64,000 nt of DNA from DAHVFK01 sp963755395 (GTDB lineage: Bacteria > Pseudomonadota > Gammaproteobacteria > Burkholderiales > SG8-39). The DNA lies in assembly GCA_963755395.1 (NCBI GenBank), contig CAVWJJ010000004.1:372001-436000 (forward strand), in the 5' to 3' direction. The translations under genes were made by a program, and so were the position numbers. The notes beneath the pieces were generated by a model. That model was given only the letters and a program-made list of their open reading frames with translations. It had not been told where the DNA came from and ran no database searches. Below are positions 53,512 to 62,665 of the stretch, piece after piece (the stretch's first letter is position 1; the number at the start of each line of letters is the position of its first letter).

Positions 53512-54321
53512 CTAGCGCTGGCAAGACGGGCAGTAGAACGTCGCGCGCTGACCTTGCACCCTGCGCCTGACGGGCGCGCCGCAGCGCCGGCAGGGTTCGC
53601 CCGCCCGGTCGTAGACCCAGTAGCGCTGCTGGAAGTAGCCTGGGCGGCCATCGCCGCCGACAAAGTCGCGCAGGCTCGACCCTCCGGCGCGGATCGCGGC
53701 GCGCAACGTTTTTTTGATTGCGCCCGCGAGGCGCAGGCAGCGCTCGGGCGAGAGGCTCCCCGCGCGGGCGAAGGGGTGGATTCGCGCCAGGAAAAGGCTT
53801 TCGCTGGCGTAGATGTTTCCTACACCGACGATGCGCCGTGCGTCCATAAGGGTCTGCTTTACGCTCGCGCGAAGGCCGCGCGTCAGCGCATGCAGGCGCT
53901 TGGCGTCGAAGGCCCGCGTCAGCGGCTCGACGCCCAAATGTCGCAGCAGCGGATGCATGTCTGGGGGCGCGTCAGTCCACAACACGGCGCCGAAACGCCG
54001 CGGATCGCGCAGCCGAAGAATAAGCTCGCCGAACTGCAGGTCGAGGTGGTCGTGCTTGAGCGGCGGCGTATTGCGCGCCATGAGGCGCAGGCTGCCCGAC
54101 ATGCCCAGATGCACGATGAGATGGCCGTCGCCGCAGTCGAACAGCAAGTACTTGCCGCGTCGCCGCAGCGAGCGGATCTCGCGCCCTGCGAGGTGCGCGA
54201 TCGCGTCCTGGACCCGCCAGCGCAGCCGCGGCTCGCGCACGGCGACGCCGGTGAGGGTACGGCCAGTCAGCTGGGGCGCGATGCCGCGCAGCGTCACTTC
54301 AACTTCCGGTAGCTCGGGCAC
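53512..54321 (-). CDS. mutM: Formamidopyrimidine-DNA glycosylase
   Basis: A 269-residue base-excision repair enzyme for oxidised purines. The catalytic N-terminus is MPELPEVEVTLRG (Pro2, Glu3), GVGNIYASESLF lies in the helix-two-turn-helix, and the C-terminal zinc finger has two CxxC pairs (CRRC and CPSC). It converges on coaD and is divergent from the TPR gene. Confidence 0.96.
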   Translation of the reverse strand: MPELPEVEVTLRGIAPQLTGRTLTGVAVREPRLRWRVQDAIAHLAGREIRSLRRRGKYLLFDCGDGHLIVHLGMSGSLRLMARNTPPLKHDHLDLQFGELILRLRDPRRFGAVLWTDAPPDMHPLLRHLGVEPLTRAFDAKRLHALTRGLRASVKQTLMDARRIVGVGNIYASESLFLARIHPFARAGSLSPERCLRLAGAIKKTLRAAIRAGGSSLRDFVGGDGRPGYFQQRYWVYDRAGEPCRRCGAPVRRRVQGQRATFYCPSCQR

Positions 54322-54475
54322 TTGAACTTGCGGCCTGGATCTCGGTCAATGGGAAGTGTCGCGCGCAGCTTCGGTAGTGCGTCTTGTGCGGGGCATCAAA
54401 TATACCTAATATGCGTCCGAATCGGGTTGCGGCCGTTGGCGTGCTCCCGCCCCTGCCGAAACCTTGGGAAGGAGT

Positions 54476-56179
54476 ATGGTCGCAATATCCCCGATTTTGC
54501 GGAAGTTTGTCCTGCCGGCTGCGCTGCTGCTCGCGGGCGCGCTGGCCGGCGCGCAGGTGAGTGCCGCCAAGGCGCCTGAGCGGCTGCCCAGCGAGAGGCT
54601 GACCGAGCCTATCCTGTACGAATTGCTGGTGGCCGAGATCGCCGCTCAGCGCGGCGACCTCGAGTTGGCGGCCAAGACCTACATCGATCTCGCCAAGCGA
54701 ACGCGCGACCCGCGCATCGCGCGGCGCGCGGTGGAAATCGCAAACTTCGCGCGCATGCCGGAGCTCGCGCTCGAGGCGGCGAAGCTCTGGCACGAAACCG
54801 AGCCGGACTCGGCACCCGCGCTGCAGATGGTGACCGTGTATCTGGCAGCCGTAAGGCGCGTCGACGAGGCCGAGCCCTATCTCAGAAAGCTGCTGTCCTC
54901 CGGCGAGACCAAGCCCGAGAGCGTTTTCATGCAAGTCAATCGTCTGCTCGCCGCAAACCCGGACAAAGCCGCCAACCTGAGGCTCGTGCGCAAGCTCGCC
55001 GCCGGGTACCCTGATCTGCCGAACGCGCGTTTCGCGGTCGCGCAGGCGGCCATGGCGGCCGACGACGAACAACTCGCGCTGCGGGAGATACGTCGCGCTG
55101 CCGAGCTGCGCCCGGACTGGGCGGTCGCCGCGGAATTCGAGGCGCAGATCCTGCAGACCAAGTCGCCGGCCGGGGCCGCCAAGCGTCTCGCGCGCTACCT
55201 CGAGGAGTATCCCGCGCAAAACGACGTACGCATGAGCTACGCCCGCCTGCTGGTGAGCGAGAAGCGCTACGCCGAGGCGAGGCTACAGTTCGAGAAGCTG
55301 CAGGCCGCGAATCCCGACAGCACCGAGGTTATTTATGCCGTGGGCCTGCTTGCTTTCCAGCTCAAAGACTATGCGATGGCCGAAGCGAGCATGAAGCGCC
55401 TGCTCGCGCTGGACTACCGGGATCCGGACGGTGCGCACTACATCCTGGGCCAGATCGAAGAGGCGCAGAAGCGCTGGCCGCAAGCGATCGCCTGGTACGA
55501 GCAGATCCAGAGCGGCGATCATTTTCTTCCGTCGCGCCTGCGCGTGGCGCAGGCGATGGTGCAGGAAGGCAAGCTCGATGCCGCGCGGGCCTACCTGCAT
55601 GCGGTAAAGGTCACCGGCAAGCAGGACGAGGTACAGCTGGTCATCGCCGAGGCGCAGTTGCTGCGCGACGCGCATGACGCTGCCGGCGCATTCGCGCTGC
55701 TCGGCCGCGCACTGGAGAAGAGCCCGGACCAGCCCGAGCTGCTCTACGATCAGGCGCTCACGGCCGAAAAGCTCGGCCGCTACGACGTTCTCGAGCAGAG
55801 CTTGCGCAAGGTCATCAAGCTCCAGCCCGACCATGCGCAGGCGTACAACGCCCTGGGATACTCGTTCGCCGAACGCAATATGCGCTTGCCCGAAGCGCGC
55901 AAGCTGATCGAGAAGGCACTTCAGCTGCGGCCGGACGACAGCTTTATCATCGACAGCATGGGCTGGGTCCTTTACCGGCAGGGAGACCTCGCCGAGGCGG
56001 AGACTTACCTGCGCCGCGCCTACGGCGATCAGCACGATGCGGAAATCGGCGCACATCTGGGCGAGGTACTCTGGGTCGAGGGCAAACGCGAAGAGGCGCG
56101 CCGAATCTGGAGCGAGGCGCTGAAAAACAACCCCGACAACGAGACCTTGCGAAAGACGGTTGGGCGCTTCAATCCCTAG
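54476..56179 (+). CDS. Exported TPR-repeat protein
   Basis: About 567 residues. A signal peptide (LRKFVLPAALLLAGALAGAQ) is followed by many TPR repeats from residue 45 to the C-terminus (for example HAQAYNALGYSFAERNMRLP and DSFIIDSMGWVLYRQGDLAE). The protein is the usual betaproteobacterial neighbour of lolB. Its job is unknown; scaffold function in the periplasm is likely. The start is uncertain: GGAG lies only one base before the ATG at 54476, so a TTG at 54497 or 54464 is possible. Confidence 0.88.
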   Translation: MVAISPILRKFVLPAALLLAGALAGAQVSAAKAPERLPSERLTEPILYELLVAEIAAQRGDLELAAKTYIDLAKRTRDPRIARRAVEIANFARMPELALEAAKLWHETEPDSAPALQMVTVYLAAVRRVDEAEPYLRKLLSSGETKPESVFMQVNRLLAANPDKAANLRLVRKLAAGYPDLPNARFAVAQAAMAADDEQLALREIRRAAELRPDWAVAAEFEAQILQTKSPAGAAKRLARYLEEYPAQNDVRMSYARLLVSEKRYAEARLQFEKLQAANPDSTEVIYAVGLLAFQLKDYAMAEASMKRLLALDYRDPDGAHYILGQIEEAQKRWPQAIAWYEQIQSGDHFLPSRLRVAQAMVQEGKLDAARAYLHAVKVTGKQDEVQLVIAEAQLLRDAHDAAGAFALLGRALEKSPDQPELLYDQALTAEKLGRYDVLEQSLRKVIKLQPDHAQAYNALGYSFAERNMRLPEARKLIEKALQLRPDDSFIIDSMGWVLYRQGDLAEAETYLRRAYGDQHDAEIGAHLGEVLWVEGKREEARRIWSEALKNNPDNETLRKTVGRFNP

Positions 56180-56188
56180 AGGATCGGG

Positions 56189-56746
56189 GTGAGCGCAAGA
56201 AACAATTTGCGCGTTCTCGCTGCTGCTGCGCTGGCGGTCCTCCCGGCGTGCGCCGAACTCCCGTTCCTGCAGCCGACGGCGGGGCTTGAATTCCAGCTTT
56301 CGGGCCGGATCGCGGTACGCTACAACGATCAGGGCTCGAGCGGAAATATTGCGTGGCGCCACCGCGCGGCGGGCGATGAGATGCTGATCACGTCGTCCCT
56401 CGGGCAAGGCGTGGCGCGGATCGAGCGCGCGGGCGACATGGTGACCGTCACCGCTTCCGACCGGCGCGTGTATCGCGCGCACGACGCAGAATCGCTCACC
56501 GAGCAGGTGCTCGGGTTCCGCGTGCCGCTCGCAGGACTGTCCGACTGGGTGCGCGCGAAGCCGGCGCCCGGGCCCGCGCGCCAGGTCAGGGATTCGCGCG
56601 GTCGACTGAGCGAACTCGAGCAGGACGGTTGGCGCATCTACTACCTGGCTTACGACGAGGGCAGCGGCTTGCCGGCGCGCCTGCGCCTGGTCTATCCCGG
56701 TCTTGAGCTGCGCCTTGCGATCGGTGAGTGGCAAGTACGCCCATGA
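56189..56746 (+). CDS. lolB: Outer-membrane lipoprotein receptor LolB
   Basis: A 185-residue protein from a GTG at 56189 with GAGG upstream. The lipoprotein signal ends at LPAC near residue 21. FQLSGRIAVRYNDQGSSGNI and VLGFRVPLAGLSDWVRAKPA follow the LolB fold. It receives lipoproteins from LolA and inserts them in the outer membrane. It overlaps ispE by four bases, a conserved pair. Confidence 0.92.
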   Translation: MSARNNLRVLAAAALAVLPACAELPFLQPTAGLEFQLSGRIAVRYNDQGSSGNIAWRHRAAGDEMLITSSLGQGVARIERAGDMVTVTASDRRVYRAHDAESLTEQVLGFRVPLAGLSDWVRAKPAPGPARQVRDSRGRLSELEQDGWRIYYLAYDEGSGLPARLRLVYPGLELRLAIGEWQVRP

Positions 56747-57606
56747 GTGAGTTCGAGTGGTATCCGGCGCCGGGGAAGCTCAATCTCATGCTGCACGTGC
56801 TAGGTCGCCGCGACGACGGCTACCATATATTGCAGACGGTGTTCCGCCTGATCGAGCGTGCTGACCGGGTTGGTGTCCGCGCCCGCTCGGACGGCGGGCT
56901 GCGCCGCGTGGCGCCTCATCCCGCCGTGCCGGAGAAGGAGGACCTGGCATTGCGTGCAGCCCTGCTGCTCAAGGACCATGCGCTGGCACGCATGGGCCCG
57001 CCCGCGCGCCTGCTCGGCGCCGATATCGCGCTCGAAAAGACTCTGCCGATAGGCGGCGGGTTGGGCGGCGGGTCCTCCGATGCGGCCACGGTGCTGCTGG
57101 TCCTCAATCGCCTGTGGGACCTAAACCTGCCGCGCGCCGAGCTGAGTTCGCTTGCGCTCGCGCTAGGCGCCGATGTGCCGTTTTTCGTATTCGGCGAATG
57201 CGCTCTCGGCGAAGGCGTCGGCGAGCGCCTGACCGGGCTCATGCTGGAGCCTGCCTGGTACCTCGTTTTGGTGCCCCAAGTTGCGGTTTCTACGAGAGAA
57301 ATCTTCTCGGATGCCGCGTTGACACGCGATACGAAACAACTCAAAATACCGCCCTTTTTGTCGGGGCAAGGAAGGAACGACCTGGAGCCGGTCGTTACCG
57401 CCCGCTACCCCGAGGTTGCGGCTAATCTCGCGTGGCTCAAACAGCGCGCAGGGGTGGCCCGCATGACGGGATCAGGGGCCTGCGTGTTCGCCGAATTCTC
57501 TGAACGAGACGAGGCGCAAGCTATACAGTCGCAGTTGCCGGAAGCGATGCGGGGCTTCGTCACGATGGGCCTCCAGCGTCATCCGCTTTACGACTGGGCA
57601 GACTGA
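56743..57606 (+). CDS. ispE: 4-diphosphocytidyl-2-C-methyl-D-erythritol kinase
   Basis: A 287-residue GHMP kinase of the MEP isoprenoid pathway. Seen: YPAPGKLNLMLHVLGRRDDG at the start, the phosphate-binding LPIGGGLGGGSSDAA near residue 103 and the C-terminal MTGSGACVFAEF. It starts inside lolB and precedes tRNA-Gln and prs, the common order. Confidence 0.95.
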   Translation: MSEFEWYPAPGKLNLMLHVLGRRDDGYHILQTVFRLIERADRVGVRARSDGGLRRVAPHPAVPEKEDLALRAALLLKDHALARMGPPARLLGADIALEKTLPIGGGLGGGSSDAATVLLVLNRLWDLNLPRAELSSLALALGADVPFFVFGECALGEGVGERLTGLMLEPAWYLVLVPQVAVSTREIFSDAALTRDTKQLKIPPFLSGQGRNDLEPVVTARYPEVAANLAWLKQRAGVARMTGSGACVFAEFSERDEAQAIQSQLPEAMRGFVTMGLQRHPLYDWAD

Positions 57607-57644
57607 GGGTTCGCGGGGCGGTTCTCGCGGATGGCAGCACATGT

Positions 57645-57721
57645 TGGGGAGTCGCCAAGCTGGTTAAGGCACCGGATTTTGATTCCGGCATTCCCAGGTT
57701 CGAATCCTGGCTCCCCAGCCA
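57645..57721 (+). tRNA. tRNA-Gln (anticodon UUG), CCA encoded
   Basis: Acceptor stem TGGGGAG (57645-57651) pairs with CTCCCCA (57711-57717); discriminator G and CCA follow (57718-57721). The anticodon arm CCGGA-TTTTGAT-TCCGG has TTG at 57679-57681, so it reads CAA/CAG. The T arm shows GGTTCGAATCC. It lies between ispE and prs as in many proteobacteria. Confidence 0.96.
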
Positions 57722-57745
57722 CTCACTAGCACTGGACCAGCCAAC

Positions 57746-58705
57746 ATGGTCGGCACGTCGCTCGAGCGACTGATGGTATTCACCGGCAACGCCAACCCGC
57801 GCCTCGCGCAGGACGTGACGCGCCATCTCAATATCTCGCTCGGCCGCGCGATTGTGGGCAAGTTCTCGGACGGCGAAGTGCTGGTCGAGCTGCTCGAGAA
57901 CGTGCGGGGCAAGGACGTGTTCGTGCTGCAGTCGACCTGCGCTCCGACCAACGACAATCTGATGGAATTGCTGGTGATGGTCGACGCGCTCAAGCGCTCG
58001 TCGGCGGCGCGCGTCACTGCGGCGATCCCATACTTCGGCTACGCGCGGCAGGACCGTCGCCCGCGCTCGGCGCGCGTCGCGATCAGCGCCAAGGTGGTCG
58101 CCAACATGCTCACATCGGTCGGCGTCGAGCGCGTGCTGACGATGGATCTGCACGCGGACCAGATCCAGGGCTTTTTCGACATTCCGGTCGACAATATCTA
58201 TGCGGCGCCGATCCTGCTCGGGGATGTCTGGAAGCAGCGCTACGAGAATCTGATCGTCGTGTCACCCGACGTCGGCGGCGTGGTGCGGGCCCGGGCGCTG
58301 GCCAAGCGGCTGGAGTCCGACCTCGCGATCATCGACAAGCGTCGTCCGCGCGCAAACGTGTCCGAAGTGATGAACATCATCGGTGAGGTTGAAGGGCGCA
58401 CCTGCGTGATCATGGACGACATGGTCGACACGGCGGGAACGCTGTGCAAGGCGGCGCAGGTGTTGAAGCAGGAGGGCGCAACCAAAGTGGTCGCCTATTG
58501 CACGCATGCAGTGCTTTCCGGCGGCGCGATCGAGCGCATCGCCAGCTCGGACATGGACGAGTTGGTGGTGACCGATACTATTCCCCTGAGCGAAGAAGGG
58601 CGGGCGTGCCCCAAGATCCGGCAGCTGTCGGTGGCGACGCTTCTGGCGGAGACCATATTGCGCATATTCACCGAGGAATCGGTGAGTTCGCTGTTTATCG
58701 AGTAG
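57746..58705 (+). CDS. prs: Ribose-phosphate pyrophosphokinase
   Basis: A 319-residue enzyme that makes PRPP for nucleotide, His and Trp synthesis. VFTGNANPRLAQDVTRHLNI, FSDGEVLVELLENVRGKDVF, the catalytic flexible loop region GYARQDRRPRSARVAIS, DMHADQIQGFFDIPVDNIYA and the PRPP loop VIMDDMVDTAGTLCKAA are all present. Length is canonical. Confidence 0.97.
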   Translation: MVGTSLERLMVFTGNANPRLAQDVTRHLNISLGRAIVGKFSDGEVLVELLENVRGKDVFVLQSTCAPTNDNLMELLVMVDALKRSSAARVTAAIPYFGYARQDRRPRSARVAISAKVVANMLTSVGVERVLTMDLHADQIQGFFDIPVDNIYAAPILLGDVWKQRYENLIVVSPDVGGVVRARALAKRLESDLAIIDKRRPRANVSEVMNIIGEVEGRTCVIMDDMVDTAGTLCKAAQVLKQEGATKVVAYCTHAVLSGGAIERIASSDMDELVVTDTIPLSEEGRACPKIRQLSVATLLAETILRIFTEESVSSLFIE

Positions 58706-58765
58706 GTTTATCAACCCTGCCTGTGTCTGGTCGCGGACCTGGCGGAAAATACGAAGGAGCAAGAG

Positions 58766-59485
58766 ATGAAAATCGAAATAAAAGCCAGCAAGCGCGAAAC
58801 GCAGGGCACGGGTGCGAGCCGCCGCCTGCGGCGCGCGGGCAAGGTTCCGGGCATCGTTTACGGTGGAGAAAAGCAGCCGGTCAACATCGAGCTCGATCAC
58901 AAGGACCTGCTCAAGAACCTTCATACCGAGGCGTTCCACGCATCGATCCTCACGCTGAAGCTGGAAGGAGGCGCGGAACCGGTGCTGCTGCGAACATTCA
59001 ACATGCACCCCTACAAGGGGGAGGTCCAGCACGTCGACTTCCAGCGGGTATCCAAGGAAAGAAAGATCCACATGAAGGTGCCGCTGCACTTCATAAACGC
59101 CGAGACGTCGCCGGGCGTCAAGCAGCAAGGCGGGGTGGCGAGCCACGTGATGAACGAGCTGAGTATCGCTTGCCTGCCGGACGACCTGCCGGAATTCATC
59201 GAGGTCGACATGGGCGGGCTGGCGGTCGGCGGGTCGATACATGCCAAGGACATCCAGTTGCCGAAGGGCGTCGAGGCCGTTCTGCACAAGGGTGAGAACC
59301 CGGTCGTGGCGACGGTGATGCTGCCGACGCTGATCGCCGAGGAAGAAGAGGCGCCGGCGGAGGAGGCGGCACCGGCCGCATCCGAGGTGCCGACCTCCGC
59401 GCAGGCGACTCCGGAGAAGGCTCCCGAGGGCGCCCCTGCGGAAAAGGGCGGCGACAAGGGCGGCGAGAAGAAAGAGAAGAAATAG
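58766..59485 (+). CDS. rplY: 50S ribosomal protein L25/Ctc
   Basis: A 239-residue long-form L25. The 5S-rRNA-binding N-domain has GTGASRRLRRAGKVPGIVYG, and the C-terminal TL5/Ctc beta domain runs to about residue 190. The last 45 residues are a charged, repetitive tail rich in Glu, Ala, Pro and Lys. It follows prs and is ended by a terminator before pth. Confidence 0.95.
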   Translation: MKIEIKASKRETQGTGASRRLRRAGKVPGIVYGGEKQPVNIELDHKDLLKNLHTEAFHASILTLKLEGGAEPVLLRTFNMHPYKGEVQHVDFQRVSKERKIHMKVPLHFINAETSPGVKQQGGVASHVMNELSIACLPDDLPEFIEVDMGGLAVGGSIHAKDIQLPKGVEAVLHKGENPVVATVMLPTLIAEEEEAPAEEAAPAASEVPTSAQATPEKAPEGAPAEKGGDKGGEKKEKK

Positions 59486-59502
59486 GGCGCCCGACGAAAG
59501 GG

Positions 59503-59539
59503 GGCGGCAGGGACCCGTCGGTCCTTGCCGCCTTTTGTT
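59503..59539 (+). terminator. Intrinsic terminator after rplY
   Basis: GGCGGCAGGGACC (59503-59515) pairs with GGTCCTTGCCGCC (59520-59532), with one G-U pair and a four-base loop, followed by TTTTGTTT. It lies between rplY and pth, whose ATG is 11 bases further on. Confidence 0.9.
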
Positions 59540-59550
59540 TCTAGGTAAGC

Positions 59551-60129
59551 ATGTCGGGCATCCGCCTAATCGTCGGCTTGGGAAATCCGGGCAAGCAGTA
59601 CGAGCGCACGCGTCACAATGCGGGGTTCTGGCTCGTCGAGCGCTTCGCCGCGCGCGCGGGAATTTCGCTGAGGAGTGAGCCCAGGTACCACGCCTATGTC
59701 GGTCGCCACGAGCCGAGCGGGGCGTGGCTGCTACTGCCGCAGACCTTCATGAACGTTAGCGGCAAGTCGGTCGCTTTGCTCGCTGGATTCTTCAAGATAT
59801 CCGCAGGCGAGATTCTGGTTGCGCACGACGAACTGGACTTCGTTCCGGGCGTTGCCAAGATGAAGCAGGGTGGCGGCGTTGCCGGCCACAACGGGCTCAA
59901 GGACATCGCCGCGCGGATCGGCGCGCTCGATTTCTGGCGCCTGCGGCTTGGCATCGGCCATCCCGGGGACAAGAGCCAGGTGGCGGACTACGTGCTGGGA
60001 AGACCGGCGCCCGAAGATCGCGAGGCGATTGAGCGTGCGATCGAAAAGTCGCTCGACGTGCTTCCCCTGTGCCTGACGGGCGACCTGCAGGGCGCGATGT
60101 TGAAGCTGCACACAAAGGAAAAAGCTTGA
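59551..60129 (+). CDS. pth: Peptidyl-tRNA hydrolase
   Basis: A 192-residue enzyme that recycles stalled peptidyl-tRNA. LIVGLGNPGKQYERTRHNAG carries the catalytic histidine near residue 22; LLPQTFMNVSGKSV, LVAHDELDFVPG and GGGVAGHNGLKDIAARIG are conserved. It overlaps ychF by four bases (TTGA), a widespread pairing. Confidence 0.96.
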   Translation: MSGIRLIVGLGNPGKQYERTRHNAGFWLVERFAARAGISLRSEPRYHAYVGRHEPSGAWLLLPQTFMNVSGKSVALLAGFFKISAGEILVAHDELDFVPGVAKMKQGGGVAGHNGLKDIAARIGALDFWRLRLGIGHPGDKSQVADYVLGRPAPEDREAIERAIEKSLDVLPLCLTGDLQGAMLKLHTKEKA

Positions 60130-61220
60130 GCCTCAAATGCGGCATCGTAGGGCTGCCGAACGTCGGTAAGTCAACCTTGTTCAACGCGCTCACCAAGGCC
60201 GGGATCGCGGCCGACAACTATCCTTTCTGCACCATCGAGCCGAATGTCGGCATCGTCGAGGTGCCCGACCGCCGCATAGAGGCGCTGGTCGAGATCGCGA
60301 AGCCGCAGAAAGTGATTCCCGCTGTGGTCGAGTTCGTCGATATTGCCGGCCTGGTCGCCGGAGCGTCGAAGGGAGAGGGCCTCGGCAACCAGTTCCTCGC
60401 CAACATCCGCGAGACCGATGCCATCGCGCACGTCGTGCGCTGCTTCGAGGACCCGAACGTGGTGCACGTCGCTGGAAGGGTCGACCCCGTATCGGACATA
60501 GAGACAATCGACACCGAGCTCGCACTGGCAGACCTTCAGACCGTGGAAAAGCAGCTTGCGCGCAGCGCGAAGCTGGCCAAAGCGGGGAGCGATAGAGAGG
60601 CGCAGCGCCTGGTTGCGGTACTGGAGAAAGTGCAGAGCGCACTGAATGCGGGTCGCCCCGCCCGTACGGCGGATCTCTCGAAGGAAGAGCTGGTGCTGAT
60701 GCGGCCCTTGTTTTTGCTGACGATGAAACCGACCATGTACGTCGCGAACGTCAACGAGAACGGTTTTCGCGACAACCCGCTGCTCCGGGTTGTCGAGGCG
60801 CACGCCGCCAAGGAGGGCGCGCCGGTGGTGGCCATCTGCGCCGCCCTGGAGGCCCAGATCGCGGACATGCCCGAGGACGACAAGAAGGTCTTCCTCGCCG
60901 ACATGGGCATGGAAGAGCCGGGACTGAACCGGGTTATCCGCGCGGGATACGGGCTGATGAGCCTGCAGACCTACTTCACGGTCGGGCCGAAGGAGGTGCG
61001 TGCCTGGACGGTTCCAGTCGGTGCTACCGCTCCGCGGGCGGCCGGCGTGATCCATACCGACTTCGAGCGCGGCTTCATTCGCGCCGAGGTGGCAGCCTAT
61101 GCGGACTTTGTCGCCTGCAAGGGCGAGCAGGGAGCCAAGGAGGCCGGCAAGCTGCGCATAGAGGGCAAGGAATACGTCGTCAAGGACGGCGACGTGATGC
61201 ACTTCCGCTTCAACGTCTGA
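60126..61220 (+). CDS. ychF: Ribosome-binding ATPase YchF/OLA1
   Basis: A 364-residue OBG-family P-loop protein from a TTG at 60126. The G1 motif is GIVGLPNVGKSTLFNALTKA, the G3 region FVDIAGLVAGASKGEG, and the G4 position reads NVNE instead of NKxD, the change that makes YchF prefer ATP. A C-terminal TGS domain ends the protein (GKEYVVKDGDVMHFRFNV). Confidence 0.96.
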   Translation: MSLKCGIVGLPNVGKSTLFNALTKAGIAADNYPFCTIEPNVGIVEVPDRRIEALVEIAKPQKVIPAVVEFVDIAGLVAGASKGEGLGNQFLANIRETDAIAHVVRCFEDPNVVHVAGRVDPVSDIETIDTELALADLQTVEKQLARSAKLAKAGSDREAQRLVAVLEKVQSALNAGRPARTADLSKEELVLMRPLFLLTMKPTMYVANVNENGFRDNPLLRVVEAHAAKEGAPVVAICAALEAQIADMPEDDKKVFLADMGMEEPGLNRVIRAGYGLMSLQTYFTVGPKEVRAWTVPVGATAPRAAGVIHTDFERGFIRAEVAAYADFVACKGEQGAKEAGKLRIEGKEYVVKDGDVMHFRFNV

Positions 61221-61232
61221 GCCACGGCTGCT

Positions 61233-61634
61233 CTATTTCTTTGCTTTGAGCTCGGCGTCGATTTGATCCAAAAGAGCCTGCTGCCAGTCCGGCTGGAAAT
61301 TCAGCGGCGCCAGCACTGGCTTGCTTACGACCTCGACCTTCGTGCTGGCGCGCGTCACCGGGGTGATGAATACCGCAACTTTTTCGCCCAGGCCCTTCCA
61401 GGTGACGCCTTGCGTAAGGATCAATCTATGCGCCTTGCGGTCGCTTTCGGCGACCTCGAGCTCCTTCGCTTTCGCCGCAGAGAGCGTCGCGCGGTATACC
61501 GAACTGTAGCCGTGATGGTAGACGCGGCTCGCGCCTTGACCCTGTGCGTCCTTGACTGTTTGCGTGGACGCGCAGCCGCCGGTGAGCAGCGCGACAAAGG
61601 TGACAAGGAAGACGGAAACTTTCATTTGTTTCAA
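61233..61634 (-). CDS. Small predicted lipoprotein
   Basis: A 133-residue protein with a lipoprotein signal (VSVFLVTFVALLTGGCAST, cysteine near residue 21) and a mixed alpha/beta domain (YSSVYRATLSAAKAKELEVA, then LTQGVTWKGLGEKVAVFITP). I do not recognise a named function. It converges on ychF with a 12-base gap and follows a second small exported protein gene in the same direction. Confidence 0.75.
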   Translation of the reverse strand: MKQMKVSVFLVTFVALLTGGCASTQTVKDAQGQGASRVYHHGYSSVYRATLSAAKAKELEVAESDRKAHRLILTQGVTWKGLGEKVAVFITPVTRASTKVEVVSKPVLAPLNFQPDWQQALLDQIDAELKAKK

Positions 61635-61635
61635 G

Positions 61636-62073
61636 CTACGATAGCGGCTCGACGCGGCCTTTAACGACCTTGACCCGGTCTCCGAGCTTCCAGTCCGGCA
61701 CGCGGCTGCCTCTCACGGCGCGAATCGAGCCGTTATCCATCCGAACGCTTACTTCGTAGATCTTCGTCTGGCTGGAGATGTCGGGAGTGCCGCTCAGCGC
61801 GCCGAGAAGCATGACGATCATCTCGTCTCGCCCGCCGGAGACCGTGCTGACCCCGTACCTGGTCGCCCGGCTCTTGATTTCGCGTACCTGCTCGATGACC
61901 CCGCAGTAGCGGCATCCGTCGGCCGCTCTTGCCGTCGCGGTGGGCAGCGACCCGTCCGGCGAGAATTCGGTCCATCCGGTCACTGCGCCGAGTCCCGCGA
62001 GTAGCCCCGAAAAGACCACCGCACCGAGCGTCAGCGGCATCCTGCCAGTTGATTCAATGTGAGGCGAATGCAT
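61636..62073 (-). CDS. Small exported protein of unknown function with a CxxC pair
   Basis: A 145-residue protein with an N-terminal signal or anchor (LGAVVFSGLLAGLGAVTGW), a CRYC motif near residue 54, and a C-terminal domain with alternating strands (KIYEVSVRMDNGSIRAVRGS, then LGDRVKVVKGRVEPLS) like the SlyB-type outer-membrane lipoprotein fold, but without its glycine-zipper clearly visible. The start may be the ATG 11 codons further in. The stop is one base from the next gene's ATG, so the two small genes probably form an operon. Confidence 0.7.
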   Translation of the reverse strand: MHSPHIESTGRMPLTLGAVVFSGLLAGLGAVTGWTEFSPDGSLPTATARAADGCRYCGVIEQVREIKSRATRYGVSTVSGGRDEMIVMLLGALSGTPDISSQTKIYEVSVRMDNGSIRAVRGSRVPDWKLGDRVKVVKGRVEPLS

Positions 62074-62194
62074 GAGACCAATCTACCGACGCATGCCGCT
62101 AACGCATACGGCCTATTTCTCACTCTGCTAGATATGGGCGACGCAAGCTGTCGTGCAGCGGCGACTCGGCGCGAAATTTGCGGCACTATTGCGC

Positions 62195-62665
62195 ATGGCC
62201 TCGAAACGCAAAGCATCGGTTGCGATTGAATTCGCCAGGGACGAAGACGTCGCACGCTTGGCCGACCTGCTGGGACTGCTGCTCGCGCAGGAGGCAGATT
62301 TCGCCCCCGACCCGGAAAAGCAGCGCCGCGCTCTGCGCGCGATCGTCTCGGACGCGTCAGTTGGTCGCATCTACGTCGCGCGCGACGGCGCCAATCCGGT
62401 CGCGATGGTCAGCCTGCTCTATACCGTGAGCACGGCCGAAGGTGGCAAGGCGGCATGGCTCGAGGATCTGGTGGTGCGGCCGGACCGGCGCGGGCAAGGT
62501 ATCGGCACAACCCTGCTTGAGCACGTGGCGGCGCAGGCGCGCGCGGACGGTGTGCTGCGCATCACGCTGCTTACCGATCCAGGCAACGAGCGCGCCCATG
62601 CGCTTTACCGCAGTCTGGGGTTCGAATTCTCCTCCATGCGCCCGATGCGCCTGAAACTTCTCTAG
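62195..62665 (+). CDS. GNAT-family N-acetyltransferase
   Basis: A 156-residue acetyltransferase. The acetyl-CoA loop is VVRPDRRGQGIGTTLLEHV near residue 95, followed by the C-terminal ERAHALYRSLGFEF. The start is uncertain: GTG at 62153 is in frame and adds 14 residues. The substrate is unknown. It converges on the peptidase gene, the two genes overlapping by four bases. Confidence 0.85.
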   Translation: MASKRKASVAIEFARDEDVARLADLLGLLLAQEADFAPDPEKQRRALRAIVSDASVGRIYVARDGANPVAMVSLLYTVSTAEGGKAAWLEDLVVRPDRRGQGIGTTLLEHVAAQARADGVLRITLLTDPGNERAHALYRSLGFEFSSMRPMRLKLL